This document shows, piece after piece, positions 8,088 to 13,872 of a DNA stretch of 17,498 bases. Location of the stretch: contig JAIRXZ010000042.1 of assembly GCA_031267995.1 (NCBI GenBank), forward strand, positions 1-17,498, read 5' to 3'. This stretch comes from Odoribacteraceae bacterium. GTDB taxonomy: Bacteria > Bacteroidota > Bacteroidia > Bacteroidales > Marinifilaceae. The notes under the pieces are model-generated. The model was not told the DNA's origin and searched no databases. It saw only the letters and a program-made list of their open reading frames with translations. How positions within the stretch are numbered: the first letter of the stretch is position 1; the number at the start of each line of letters is the position of its first letter. Position numbers and translations under genes: made by a program.

Positions 8088-8099
8088 ACCCCGCGGGGT
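8088..8099. promoter_or_regulatory. 12-bp perfect palindrome in the leader of the Crp/Fnr gene
   Basis: The sequence accccgcggggt is a perfect 12-bp palindrome 24 bp upstream of the Crp/Fnr start codon. Dimeric Crp/Fnr proteins often bind palindromes near their own promoters, so an operator is possible. It does not resemble the classical TGTGA-N6-TCACA or TTGAT-N4-ATCAA sites and could equally act as a leader hairpin or be chance in this GC-rich stretch. Confidence 0.25.
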
Positions 8100-8143
8100 G
8101 ATTGGCGCGCCGAGGTTGTTGGCGCCCTCCTCCCGCCTCGTCG

Positions 8144-8151
8144 CGAAGGTA
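8144..8151 (-). promoter_or_regulatory. Weak -7-like box upstream of the Crp/Fnr gene
   Basis: The minus strand reads TACCTTCG, one mismatch from TAnnTTTG, 80 bp upstream of the Crp/Fnr start. It is the best candidate in the 187-bp gap and would give a leader that includes the 12-bp palindrome. No -33 element is evident. Confidence 0.25.
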
Positions 8152-8250
8152 AGAGATTTTTTTCACCGGGGGCACGACGCGGAAGCGCCCCCCGTCCCCC
8201 GCGGAAATCGGGTGGGGGAGGGGGGCGCGAGGGCGCGAGACGTCCGGCGA

Positions 8251-9513
8251 TCAGTCGCCCAGGATCTCCTCGATCCTGGCCTGGAGCGCCTCCCCGCGGA
8301 GGTTATCCTCGATCACCACGCCGTTGGCATCCACCAGGAAAAGCGTGGGGATGGCTTGCCCGCGGAAGATTTTCGAGAAAACGTCGGCGTTATCGTGCAG
8401 GTTTGTCCAGGGCAGCTGCTCCTCGTCGAGCGCCTTGCCCCACGCGGCGGTATCCTTGTCGATGGAGATGCTGACGATGGCCAGGCCGCGGTCGGCGTTG
8501 GCGGCGTGAATCCCTTTCAGGCGGGGGATCTCCTTGCGGCAGGGGACGCACCACGATGCCCAAAAGTCGATGAGGAGCAGGCGTTTCCCGCGGAGGAGGG
8601 TGGCGACGTCGAGCGTTGTCCCCTCCCTGTCGGGGAGCGCGACGGCGGGGAGGGGTTTGCCGACGAGCCGTTCGGGAAACATCTCGTCGTGAAGGATTTT
8701 CCCGTAAAAACTGCCGCGCGCCTCGTCGGAGAGGGCGGTGTAGAAGCTATATTCTGAAGAATCCCCGCGGAAGTAGTTGTAGTTGAGCAGCGCGAGCAGC
8801 GGCCCCCAGAAGGAGTCCCCGTTGGCGGCGATGGCGGCGGGAATCTCCTCCCCGGCGCGGCGGAAAAACGCCCGTTCGTCGTCGACCTGCGCGCGTCCTT
8901 CGGGCGATCGCGAGAGGGCGCCCAGGAGGGCGGTGTCGCCGGCGGCGCGGGCGGCGGCCATTTGGCGGACAATCTCGCGGTTTTGGAGGGCGGCGTGCGC
9001 CTCGTCGAGGCGGGAGCGGAAGGCCGTCTTCTCCTTATATAGGAGGTGCGCGGGGGATCCTTCCACGCGGAAGTCGCCCCAGCGGGGATGGCCGCCGGTG
9101 GTGATGATCTCGCCCTCGAGGGTGGCGTTGCCGGGTTCCAGCATGATCAGTTCCGAGGCGGGCGGGTCGCCGGCGCGGAGGCGAAAGAGGCGCGGCCCGT
9201 CCACCCGTCCGGAGAGGACAAAGTGCTGGCCGTCAAGCGTGGTTTCCGCCGCCGGCTGCTCCTCCCGGTGTGTGGCGGCGGGGGTGAGGGTGATCCGGGC
9301 GCCGTCGGGGAGACCCTCCAGGGTGCCGCGGAGGGTGAAGACGTCCCGCGTGCCGCAGGAGGTCAGGAGGAAGAGGGCCGCGAGGAGGGCGACGGCGCGC
9401 GAACGACCGCGTGCCCTGCCGGGGTTCGTGCCTTTTTCGCGAAAGTTTTCGCCGTTTGTTACCGGGCGCGAAGCCCTCTCTTTCTCGTTTGATTTGAAGT
9501 CGCGTGTGTGCAT
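8251..9513 (-). CDS. TlpA-type thioredoxin lipoprotein with N-terminal DUF4369-like domain
   Basis: A 420-residue periplasm-facing lipoprotein. The hydrophobic core AVALLAALFLLTSC places a lipobox cysteine at C53. Residues about 55-155 look like the beta-rich DUF4369 domain common before TlpA domains in Bacteroidetes, about 155-280 is helical, and about 284-420 is a thioredoxin domain with FWASWCVPCRKE (active-site C322 and C325) and IPT (cis-proline P389). The family reduces disulfides in exported proteins. The signal peptide has an unusually long, charged n-region of about 38 residues; no ATG, GTG or TTG closer to the core exists, so ATG 9513 is the most downstream possible start. The frame stays open upstream into the repeat array (to 9645), but starting there would bury the signal peptide. 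It lies about 600 bp downstream of the PKD-like gene of the SusCD locus, a usual partner. Confidence 0.9.
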   Translation of the reverse strand: MHTRDFKSNEKERASRPVTNGENFREKGTNPGRARGRSRAVALLAALFLLTSCGTRDVFTLRGTLEGLPDGARITLTPAATHREEQPAAETTLDGQHFVLSGRVDGPRLFRLRAGDPPASELIMLEPGNATLEGEIITTGGHPRWGDFRVEGSPAHLLYKEKTAFRSRLDEAHAALQNREIVRQMAAARAAGDTALLGALSRSPEGRAQVDDERAFFRRAGEEIPAAIAANGDSFWGPLLALLNYNYFRGDSSEYSFYTALSDEARGSFYGKILHDEMFPERLVGKPLPAVALPDREGTTLDVATLLRGKRLLLIDFWASWCVPCRKEIPRLKGIHAANADRGLAIVSISIDKDTAAWGKALDEEQLPWTNLHDNADVFSKIFRGQAIPTLFLVDANGVVIEDNLRGEALQARIEEILGD

Positions 9514-9580
9514 TGTTTTTTCTTTTTTTAATGATTCGATGATGGGGGAGTTTGTTTTGTGTTCACTCTTTTTGCTCACG

Positions 9581-9827
9581 GTTACACGAGAGATGAAAAT
9601 CACTTCATGCGTGATGGGAGTTGTCTCTCGCGAGATAGGATTCATCTCGCGAGAGATTGCCCCCTGTTTCGGGTGGTTTCGTCTCTATCTCTCGCGAGAT
9701 GGGGTTGGTCTCTCGTGAGATGGGGTTCATCTCGCGTGAGATGGCCCCCCGTCTCGGGCGAAATGGGGGCTATCTCGCGAGAGATAACTCCTGTCACGGG
9801 AGAGATGAAAACTATCTCTCGTGTAAC
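9581..9827. repeat. Array of twelve 14-bp near-palindromes at 21-bp period, with inverted end units
   Basis: Twelve 14-bp units are spaced by eleven spacers of 7 bp (nine) or 8 bp (two). Unit starts are 9581, 9602, 9623, 9644, 9666, 9687, 9708, 9729, 9751, 9772, 9793 and 9814. The consensus is ATCTCNCGNGAGAT; units 3, 4, 6 and 10 hold the perfect 10-bp palindrome TCTCGCGAGA, while 2, 5, 9 and 11 are degenerate. The first unit GTTACACGAGAGAT and the last ATCTCTCGTGTAAC are exact reverse complements. Spacers repeat in part: ggggttg and ggggttc follow units 6 and 7, gaaaatc and gaaaact lie at the two ends, and the two 8-bp spacers (after units 4 and 8) are both C-rich. The array lies 67 bp upstream of the TlpA-type gene, between it and the PKD-like gene. 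Its period of two helical turns puts every unit on the same face of the DNA. Function unknown. Confidence 0.93.
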
Positions 9828-10119
9828 AGAAATGACTTTTTACCACATTGGGTTACATGTCGGCGATTTTGCCTCATTTTCGCGCGAGTTGGTTCTGTTT
9901 GCGCGTGTGATTATTTTTTCGTGTCACATTCCGCGTTTTTTCTTTCCCGTTTTTGCGGACTTTTCCGATTTGCGAGGCGTTTTTTTGGGCGTTCGCGGGG
10001 CGATTTTTCCCGCGTTTCCGGCGAGCGTGGACGAGACCGCGTTAAAATTAAGAGATATTATCTTAAATTCCTCTTAACGAATCGCGCGTCGTCGGACGCT
10101 CGCCGGCGTCACCGGCCGG
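9828..10119. other. Gene-free, T-tract-rich spacer beside the repeat array
   Basis: No gene is supported here. On the plus strand the stretch has many T runs of 4-7 bases (for example at 9867, 9877, 9914, 9936, 9950, 9961, 9980 and 10004) set in CG-rich sequence, several about one or two helical turns apart. The last 80 bp hold an AT-rich inverted repeat described separately. No TAnnTTTG promoter box was found on the minus strand ahead of the TlpA-type gene, so whether that gene is read through from the SusCD operon is open. Confidence 0.5.
10040..10079 (-). terminator. Nested AT-rich inverted repeat after the PKD-like gene (possible terminator)
   Basis: cgttaa (10040-10045) pairs with ttaacg (10074-10079), and inside it ttaaga (10048-10053) pairs with tcttaa (10061-10066). 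The repeat begins about 40 bp past the stop codon of the PKD-like gene, at the end of the contiguous FecR-SusC-SusD-DUF4843-PKD run. The stems are AT-rich, unlike a classical GC-rich intrinsic terminator, so the call rests mainly on position and symmetry. Confidence 0.33.
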
Positions 10120-11682
10120 TCAATACCTTTGGGTCATCAGCAGCACCTTGCCCATGCCCTCGTGGTAGACGGGGTTGTCGGGAATCCCGGAAAACATGGG
10201 GGCGTACAGCGCCTCGGCAACGCCGCTGACGGGGTTTATCTCAAACTCGACGAGGCGTCCCTGTTGGGTGACGGGGTTCCAGGCGGCAATCCAGAGGATC
10301 CGCCCGGAGGTGGGGAACCCGCCCGTTCCCAGGAGGCAGAGGGCGGTAATTTCCTCGGCGGCATCCCCTTCCCAGAGCAGGTTCGACGCGGTTTGGCCGG
10401 TGGTGTAGGAGTAGGAGTGGACGCGGTTGCCGGCGCCGTAGAAGAGCGCCGGGCCGGCGAGGCCGGAGGCGAAGCAGGTGGCGTTGGCGATGCCCTCGCA
10501 GCCGGCCAGCGGGCGGGTATAGCGGGCGAGGTGGCCGTCGTCCGCGACGTTGTAGAAGCAGGCGACGTGCATGTTGTAGAGGCCGGCGTCGCGGGAGACG
10601 ATCATGGTTTCGCTGCCGTTGACGGTGTTGGCGTAGACGACCTCGCCCGGCATGTTGTTGACGTCGAAGATGGCGTCGCCGGCGCTTTCGGAGAATCGAC
10701 CGATGGAGACGCCGCGGTTGAAGAAGGGTCGGAAGGCGTTGCCGGCGCGGTCGTAGAGGATTTGGTAGGCGGAGATGGCTTCCGGGAGGACGGCCGACGT
10801 GGCGATGGTTCGGCTGGCGAGGAAGGGCGCCAGGTTGTAGTCGCCGGGGATGGGGACGGTGAATTTGCGTTCGCCGGCGGATTGGATGTAGTGGACGTGC
10901 AGCTTGCCGTCGTTGACGAGGAAGTCGCAGTTGTTGACGCCGATGACGGCTTGCGGGCGGTAGAGGGGCGGGGAGTAGAACATCTCCTCCCATTGCTCCA
11001 TGATGGTCATGCCGGTGGGGCTTACGCGGAGGCCGACGTCGTCGGTGAAGATGTAGAAGTAGCGGCCGGTGGTGGAGTACTCGAAGACGCGGGGGGCGCC
11101 GGTGAGGGGGTCGCCGGGGTGGAGGGAGCTGTAGTAGTCGACCTCGTGGTGGTCGCCGCCGATGACGAGGGCGCGGACGGATCCGATGACGTCGATGTCG
11201 ACGCGTCCCTCTTTTTCCTGGAGGCAGTAGATGCCGTTGATGGCGCCGGCTTCGGGGATGACCTTATACCCGAAGATGTCATAAAACACGCTGACGCCGT
11301 TGACCGTGTCCCTGGCCATGAAGTAGAGGGCGAAGCGTCGGCCGGGCTTGAGGTCGACGATGTACTCGAGATCCCGGTCGCGGCTGATGGTGTCGGCGGC
11401 AGGCCACACTTGGGCGTTGCCGACGGTGACGGTTTGGTAGGGGTAGTCGATGACAAACCAGCGGTAGACGAGGTTCGCCTCTCGCCCCGGGTAGGTGACG
11501 TTGAGCGCGACGCGGACGGTGTCGCCGATGTTCCAGGCTCCCCAGACGAAGGTTTTGTCGGTGCCGGTGGTGTCGATAATCAATCTGGGCGCGTTATCGT
11601 AGTCATAATCATAGTTTCCCAAATCCTCGTTGCAGCCATTGACGAGGAGGAAGAGGGCGAGTATCCAAGGTAAATATTTCAT
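10120..11682 (-). CDS. PKD-like family surface lipoprotein of a SusCD locus
   Basis: A 520-residue exported lipoprotein. The N-terminus MKYLPWILALFLLVNGC ends in a lipobox with cysteine C17, then NEDLGNYDYDYDN, the start seen in many Bacteroidetes PKD-like lipoproteins (NCBI family name PKD-like family lipoprotein). The first about 170 residues are beta-rich with WFVIDYPYQ and DLKPGRRFALYFMARD, in keeping with PKD/Ig-type strands; the rest (FYSPPLYRPQAVIG, repeated short strand-loop units with GN and DG turns) suggests a beta-propeller-like fold, which is my inference. The frame is open 45 codons further upstream but that stretch overlaps the DUF4843 gene, so the ATG at 11682, 20 bp after the previous stop, is the start. 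It probably sits at the cell surface with SusC/SusD and helps handle the cargo; the substrate is unknown. Its coding strand is C-rich, opposite to SusC. Confidence 0.82.
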   Translation of the reverse strand: MKYLPWILALFLLVNGCNEDLGNYDYDYDNAPRLIIDTTGTDKTFVWGAWNIGDTVRVALNVTYPGREANLVYRWFVIDYPYQTVTVGNAQVWPAADTISRDRDLEYIVDLKPGRRFALYFMARDTVNGVSVFYDIFGYKVIPEAGAINGIYCLQEKEGRVDIDVIGSVRALVIGGDHHEVDYYSSLHPGDPLTGAPRVFEYSTTGRYFYIFTDDVGLRVSPTGMTIMEQWEEMFYSPPLYRPQAVIGVNNCDFLVNDGKLHVHYIQSAGERKFTVPIPGDYNLAPFLASRTIATSAVLPEAISAYQILYDRAGNAFRPFFNRGVSIGRFSESAGDAIFDVNNMPGEVVYANTVNGSETMIVSRDAGLYNMHVACFYNVADDGHLARYTRPLAGCEGIANATCFASGLAGPALFYGAGNRVHSYSYTTGQTASNLLWEGDAAEEITALCLLGTGGFPTSGRILWIAAWNPVTQQGRLVEFEINPVSGVAEALYAPMFSGIPDNPVYHEGMGKVLLMTQRY

Positions 11683-11702
11683 ACGCGTGAATTTATGGGT
11701 TG

Positions 11703-12410
11703 TTAAAAGGAGATAAACTGGTTGTTTTCGTCGGCGAGCGGCGCGCCGGGATGTTCGGCATTGTACCGTGCCAGCGCCTCGGCGAGCACGAGGCGGTAGT
11801 TGTTCATTTGTCCCCACGACATCCCCTCCGCGCTGCCGTAGGTGAACTGCGCGATGCCGAGGGTGGAGATGATAAAGCGGAACTTGGCGTCGCTATAATC
11901 GCCGAAAAACTCCTGGATGTCGCCCCAGTTGATTGGCCTGGAGACCATGTCGTTCCACTGCATGGTGAGGGAGTTCCACTCGTCGACGCCCGGCGGGAGG
12001 TCGCCACCCGCGACAATCTCCAGGCGGAGGCGGATGTTTGTCGACTGCAATTCGGGCGTCCGCCGGATGGTGACGGGGAGTGGCGCCGAGGCAGCCCCGG
12101 CGGGAATCGTGACGGTGGCGGGGAAGGCGTAATGCGTCCCCTCCAGGGCGGTTGTCCGCGCGGGATTGGCGGCCAGGCGCACCACCCGGTCGCGATTGGC
12201 CGTTTCGCCCATGACGATGATCTCCGCTTCCACCACGAACTCGGTCATCTCCGCCGGTTGCACGGAGAAATTAAAGTGCAGCGAATCCGTGCCCAGCGTC
12301 CACACCTCCGGCCCTTCCACGCGGGCGTAAGCGTAATCCCCCCAGGTAAAAGAGTGGCTCTGGCAAGCCGCCAGGAGGGCGGCGACGATGATGATATATA
12401 GTTTTTTCAT
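11703..12410 (-). CDS. DUF4843-type lipoprotein
   Basis: A 235-residue exported lipoprotein beginning MKKLYIIIVAALLAAC, with lipobox cysteine C16. The mature part starts with a strand-rich region (SLHFNFSVQPAEMTEFVVEA, about 43-62), then LEGTHYAFPATVTIPAGAAS and NIRLRLEIV, a pattern of beta sandwich repeats, and ends with a helical segment in which WNDMVSRPINWGDIQEFFGDYS and KFRFIISTLG can be seen in pieces. This is the arrangement of DUF4843 proteins, which occur between SusD and PKD-like genes in Bacteroidetes loci; I assign it on that likeness and context. ATG 12410 was chosen over an upstream in-frame ATG at 12440 because it gives a normal lipoprotein signal and starts 10 bp after the SusD stop. 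Function unknown; likely a surface accessory of the transporter. Confidence 0.8.
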   Translation of the reverse strand: MKKLYIIIVAALLAACQSHSFTWGDYAYARVEGPEVWTLGTDSLHFNFSVQPAEMTEFVVEAEIIVMGETANRDRVVRLAANPARTTALEGTHYAFPATVTIPAGAASAPLPVTIRRTPELQSTNIRLRLEIVAGGDLPPGVDEWNSLTMQWNDMVSRPINWGDIQEFFGDYSDAKFRFIISTLGIAQFTYGSAEGMSWGQMNNYRLVLAEALARYNAEHPGAPLADENNQFISF

Positions 12411-12420
12411 GATGCGCGTG

Positions 12421-13866
12421 TTATCGGTTTCCAAATTCAATTTCGTTGTCCGGCAGGGGGAAGACGTAGGTGGCGTTGTTCCCCGGTCGGGACGATCCGG
12501 GAATGACGGGCAGGTTGAGTCGCTTGTAATAATAGAAGAGTTGCCCTTCGCCCAGCGTCTCCTTCCTGTACTCCTTGAGGATCTCCTCCTGCACGGCCGC
12601 CGGGGAGAGCGTCGCGGGGAGGGGATAGTTGGACAGCCCCCGGTGCTCGCGGACGACGTTCAGCAGCTCCACGGCGCGGGCGGGATCGGTGGGCGCCAGC
12701 GCTTCGGCGGCGATATAGTACACCTCGGCCAGGCGAATCAGCGGCATCATGTTCAGGTACGTGCCCCCCTCCGGCTGCCAGAACTTGGAGAGATAGCGCT
12801 CCCCGCCGTCGTAGGCGTAGTGGTAGGTGTAGCGATAATCCATCCCCAGGGCGGCGGAGCTGACCTCGTAGATGTTGTCCATCTTCGTCTCGGAGGGCGA
12901 GAGCTTCTCCGTGCCGGCGCTGGCCGTGAAGAATGGCTTGACGATATCCACCATCTTGTTCATCTCCAGCCTGAAGATATGCTCCTGTTTATAGAGCAAG
13001 TCGCGCTCGTACGCGTTGCTCGCCATGATGGCGGTGAAGTGCGACCAGTAAAAGCGGAGGTTTTCGTCGCTGCAAGCCTCGATCACCTCCTCCGCCTGGG
13101 CCAGCGCCCGCTCAACATCGCCCCGCCAGAGATAAGCGCGGGCAAGGGTAGCGCGCGCAGCGTAATAATTAAAGCGTTGGGCGCGCTCGGCACGCACCCC
13201 GTAGGCGGCGACGGCGTCAACGGCCAGGAAAATCGTGTCGCTCTTCAGGCACTCGGCGGCGGCCGTCAGGTCGGCAATCACCAGGTCGAGCGCCCCGTTC
13301 ACCGTCGAGAGGGGGGTAACGGAGGTCGTGTACTTTGTAACGTAAGGAATCGCCTGGGCATTGGCCGCGGCCGCCGGCGCGGGGGCAAACATCCGCAGCA
13401 ACTCGAAGTGCAGGAACGCGCGCAGCCCCAGCGCCTCGCCCTTGTACACGTCGTAATTCCTGCCGGAGAACTTGGCGGGACTGATATCCTCCAGGTACTC
13501 CAGCATCAGGTTCAGGTTGGCGATGGCCGTGTAACTCTCTGCCCAGGCGGCGGTAATCCTGGCCTTCACACCCTCGTCGGCATACTCGTAGAGGGCGGTG
13601 CGGGCGTAGCCGCCGGCGACATCCAGGTCGTAATTTTGCGACAACACCTCGCGCAGCCCAAACGTCAGCTCGCGTCCGTACAGGGCGCTGCCGCTCATCC
13701 GCGTGTAGACGCCCGTCAGCTGGTCGGCGAAACCCTGTTCGGTTTCGAAATGGTTGTTCGCCAGCACGCGGGATTTCGGGAGCACCTCCAGCCAGTCGGA
13801 GCAGGCGCAGGCGCACGCCGCGAGCATCGGCGCCACGAGTAGATATATTATCTTTTTCATATTCAT
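12421..13866 (-). CDS. SusD/RagB-family nutrient-binding outer-membrane lipoprotein
   Basis: A 481-residue surface lipoprotein that caps the SusC barrel and binds cargo. After MKKIIYLLVAPMLAAC the sequence runs ACACSDWLEVLPKS; the SDWLEVLPK stretch is the usual start of mature SusD proteins. The N-terminal SusD-like half (about 22-230) has the helical TPR-type scaffold (AAWAESYTAIANLNLMLEYL, KGEALGLRAFLHFELLRMF), and the C-terminal SusD/RagB half (about 290-481) has YLNMMPLIRLAEVYYIAAEA and the closing NNATYVFPLPDNEIEFG. Three cysteines at 18, 20 and 22 are possible lipid sites; LAAC at 18 is the best lipobox, C22 the better match to the family start. ATG 13866 and ATG 13860 are both possible; the second gives MKK. 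The gene begins 6 bp after the SusC stop, as expected for a SusCD pair. Confidence 0.95.
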   Translation of the reverse strand: MNMKKIIYLLVAPMLAACACACSDWLEVLPKSRVLANNHFETEQGFADQLTGVYTRMSGSALYGRELTFGLREVLSQNYDLDVAGGYARTALYEYADEGVKARITAAWAESYTAIANLNLMLEYLEDISPAKFSGRNYDVYKGEALGLRAFLHFELLRMFAPAPAAAANAQAIPYVTKYTTSVTPLSTVNGALDLVIADLTAAAECLKSDTIFLAVDAVAAYGVRAERAQRFNYYAARATLARAYLWRGDVERALAQAEEVIEACSDENLRFYWSHFTAIMASNAYERDLLYKQEHIFRLEMNKMVDIVKPFFTASAGTEKLSPSETKMDNIYEVSSAALGMDYRYTYHYAYDGGERYLSKFWQPEGGTYLNMMPLIRLAEVYYIAAEALAPTDPARAVELLNVVREHRGLSNYPLPATLSPAAVQEEILKEYRKETLGEGQLFYYYKRLNLPVIPGSSRPGNNATYVFPLPDNEIEFGNR

Positions 13867-13872
13867 CGGTAT

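Noticed and set aside
8167..8194. GC-rich hairpin with a nearby T run, as a terminator for the TlpA-type gene
   Set aside because: The T run is on the plus strand and on the wrong side of the hairpin for minus-strand transcription; no plus-strand gene ends there.
9514..9645. Upstream start for the TlpA-type gene inside the array
   Set aside because: It would place about 80 residues before the lipoprotein signal core, and the added residues are translations of the array units.
9581..9827. CRISPR array
   Set aside because: Repeats are 14 bp and spacers 7-8 bp, far below CRISPR sizes; spacers are partly repeated, and no cas genes are present.
9581..9827. Miniature transposon with terminal inverted repeats
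   Set aside because: The end units are inverted copies, but no target-site duplication is visible at the borders and the interior is itself an array of the same unit. Kept as a question in the findings only.
9657..10229. Plus-strand frame through the array with heptapeptide repeats such as SREMGFI
   Set aside because: The heptads follow from the 21-bp DNA period. Two 8-bp spacers shift the frame, the palindromes leave several frames open on both strands, and the rest of the frame has no protein-like features or clear start signal.
10129..11673. Plus-strand reading frame of 514 codons opposite the PKD-like gene
   Set aside because: Composition is Gly/Val/Asp/Glu low complexity and it mirrors the codon bias of the real lipoprotein gene.
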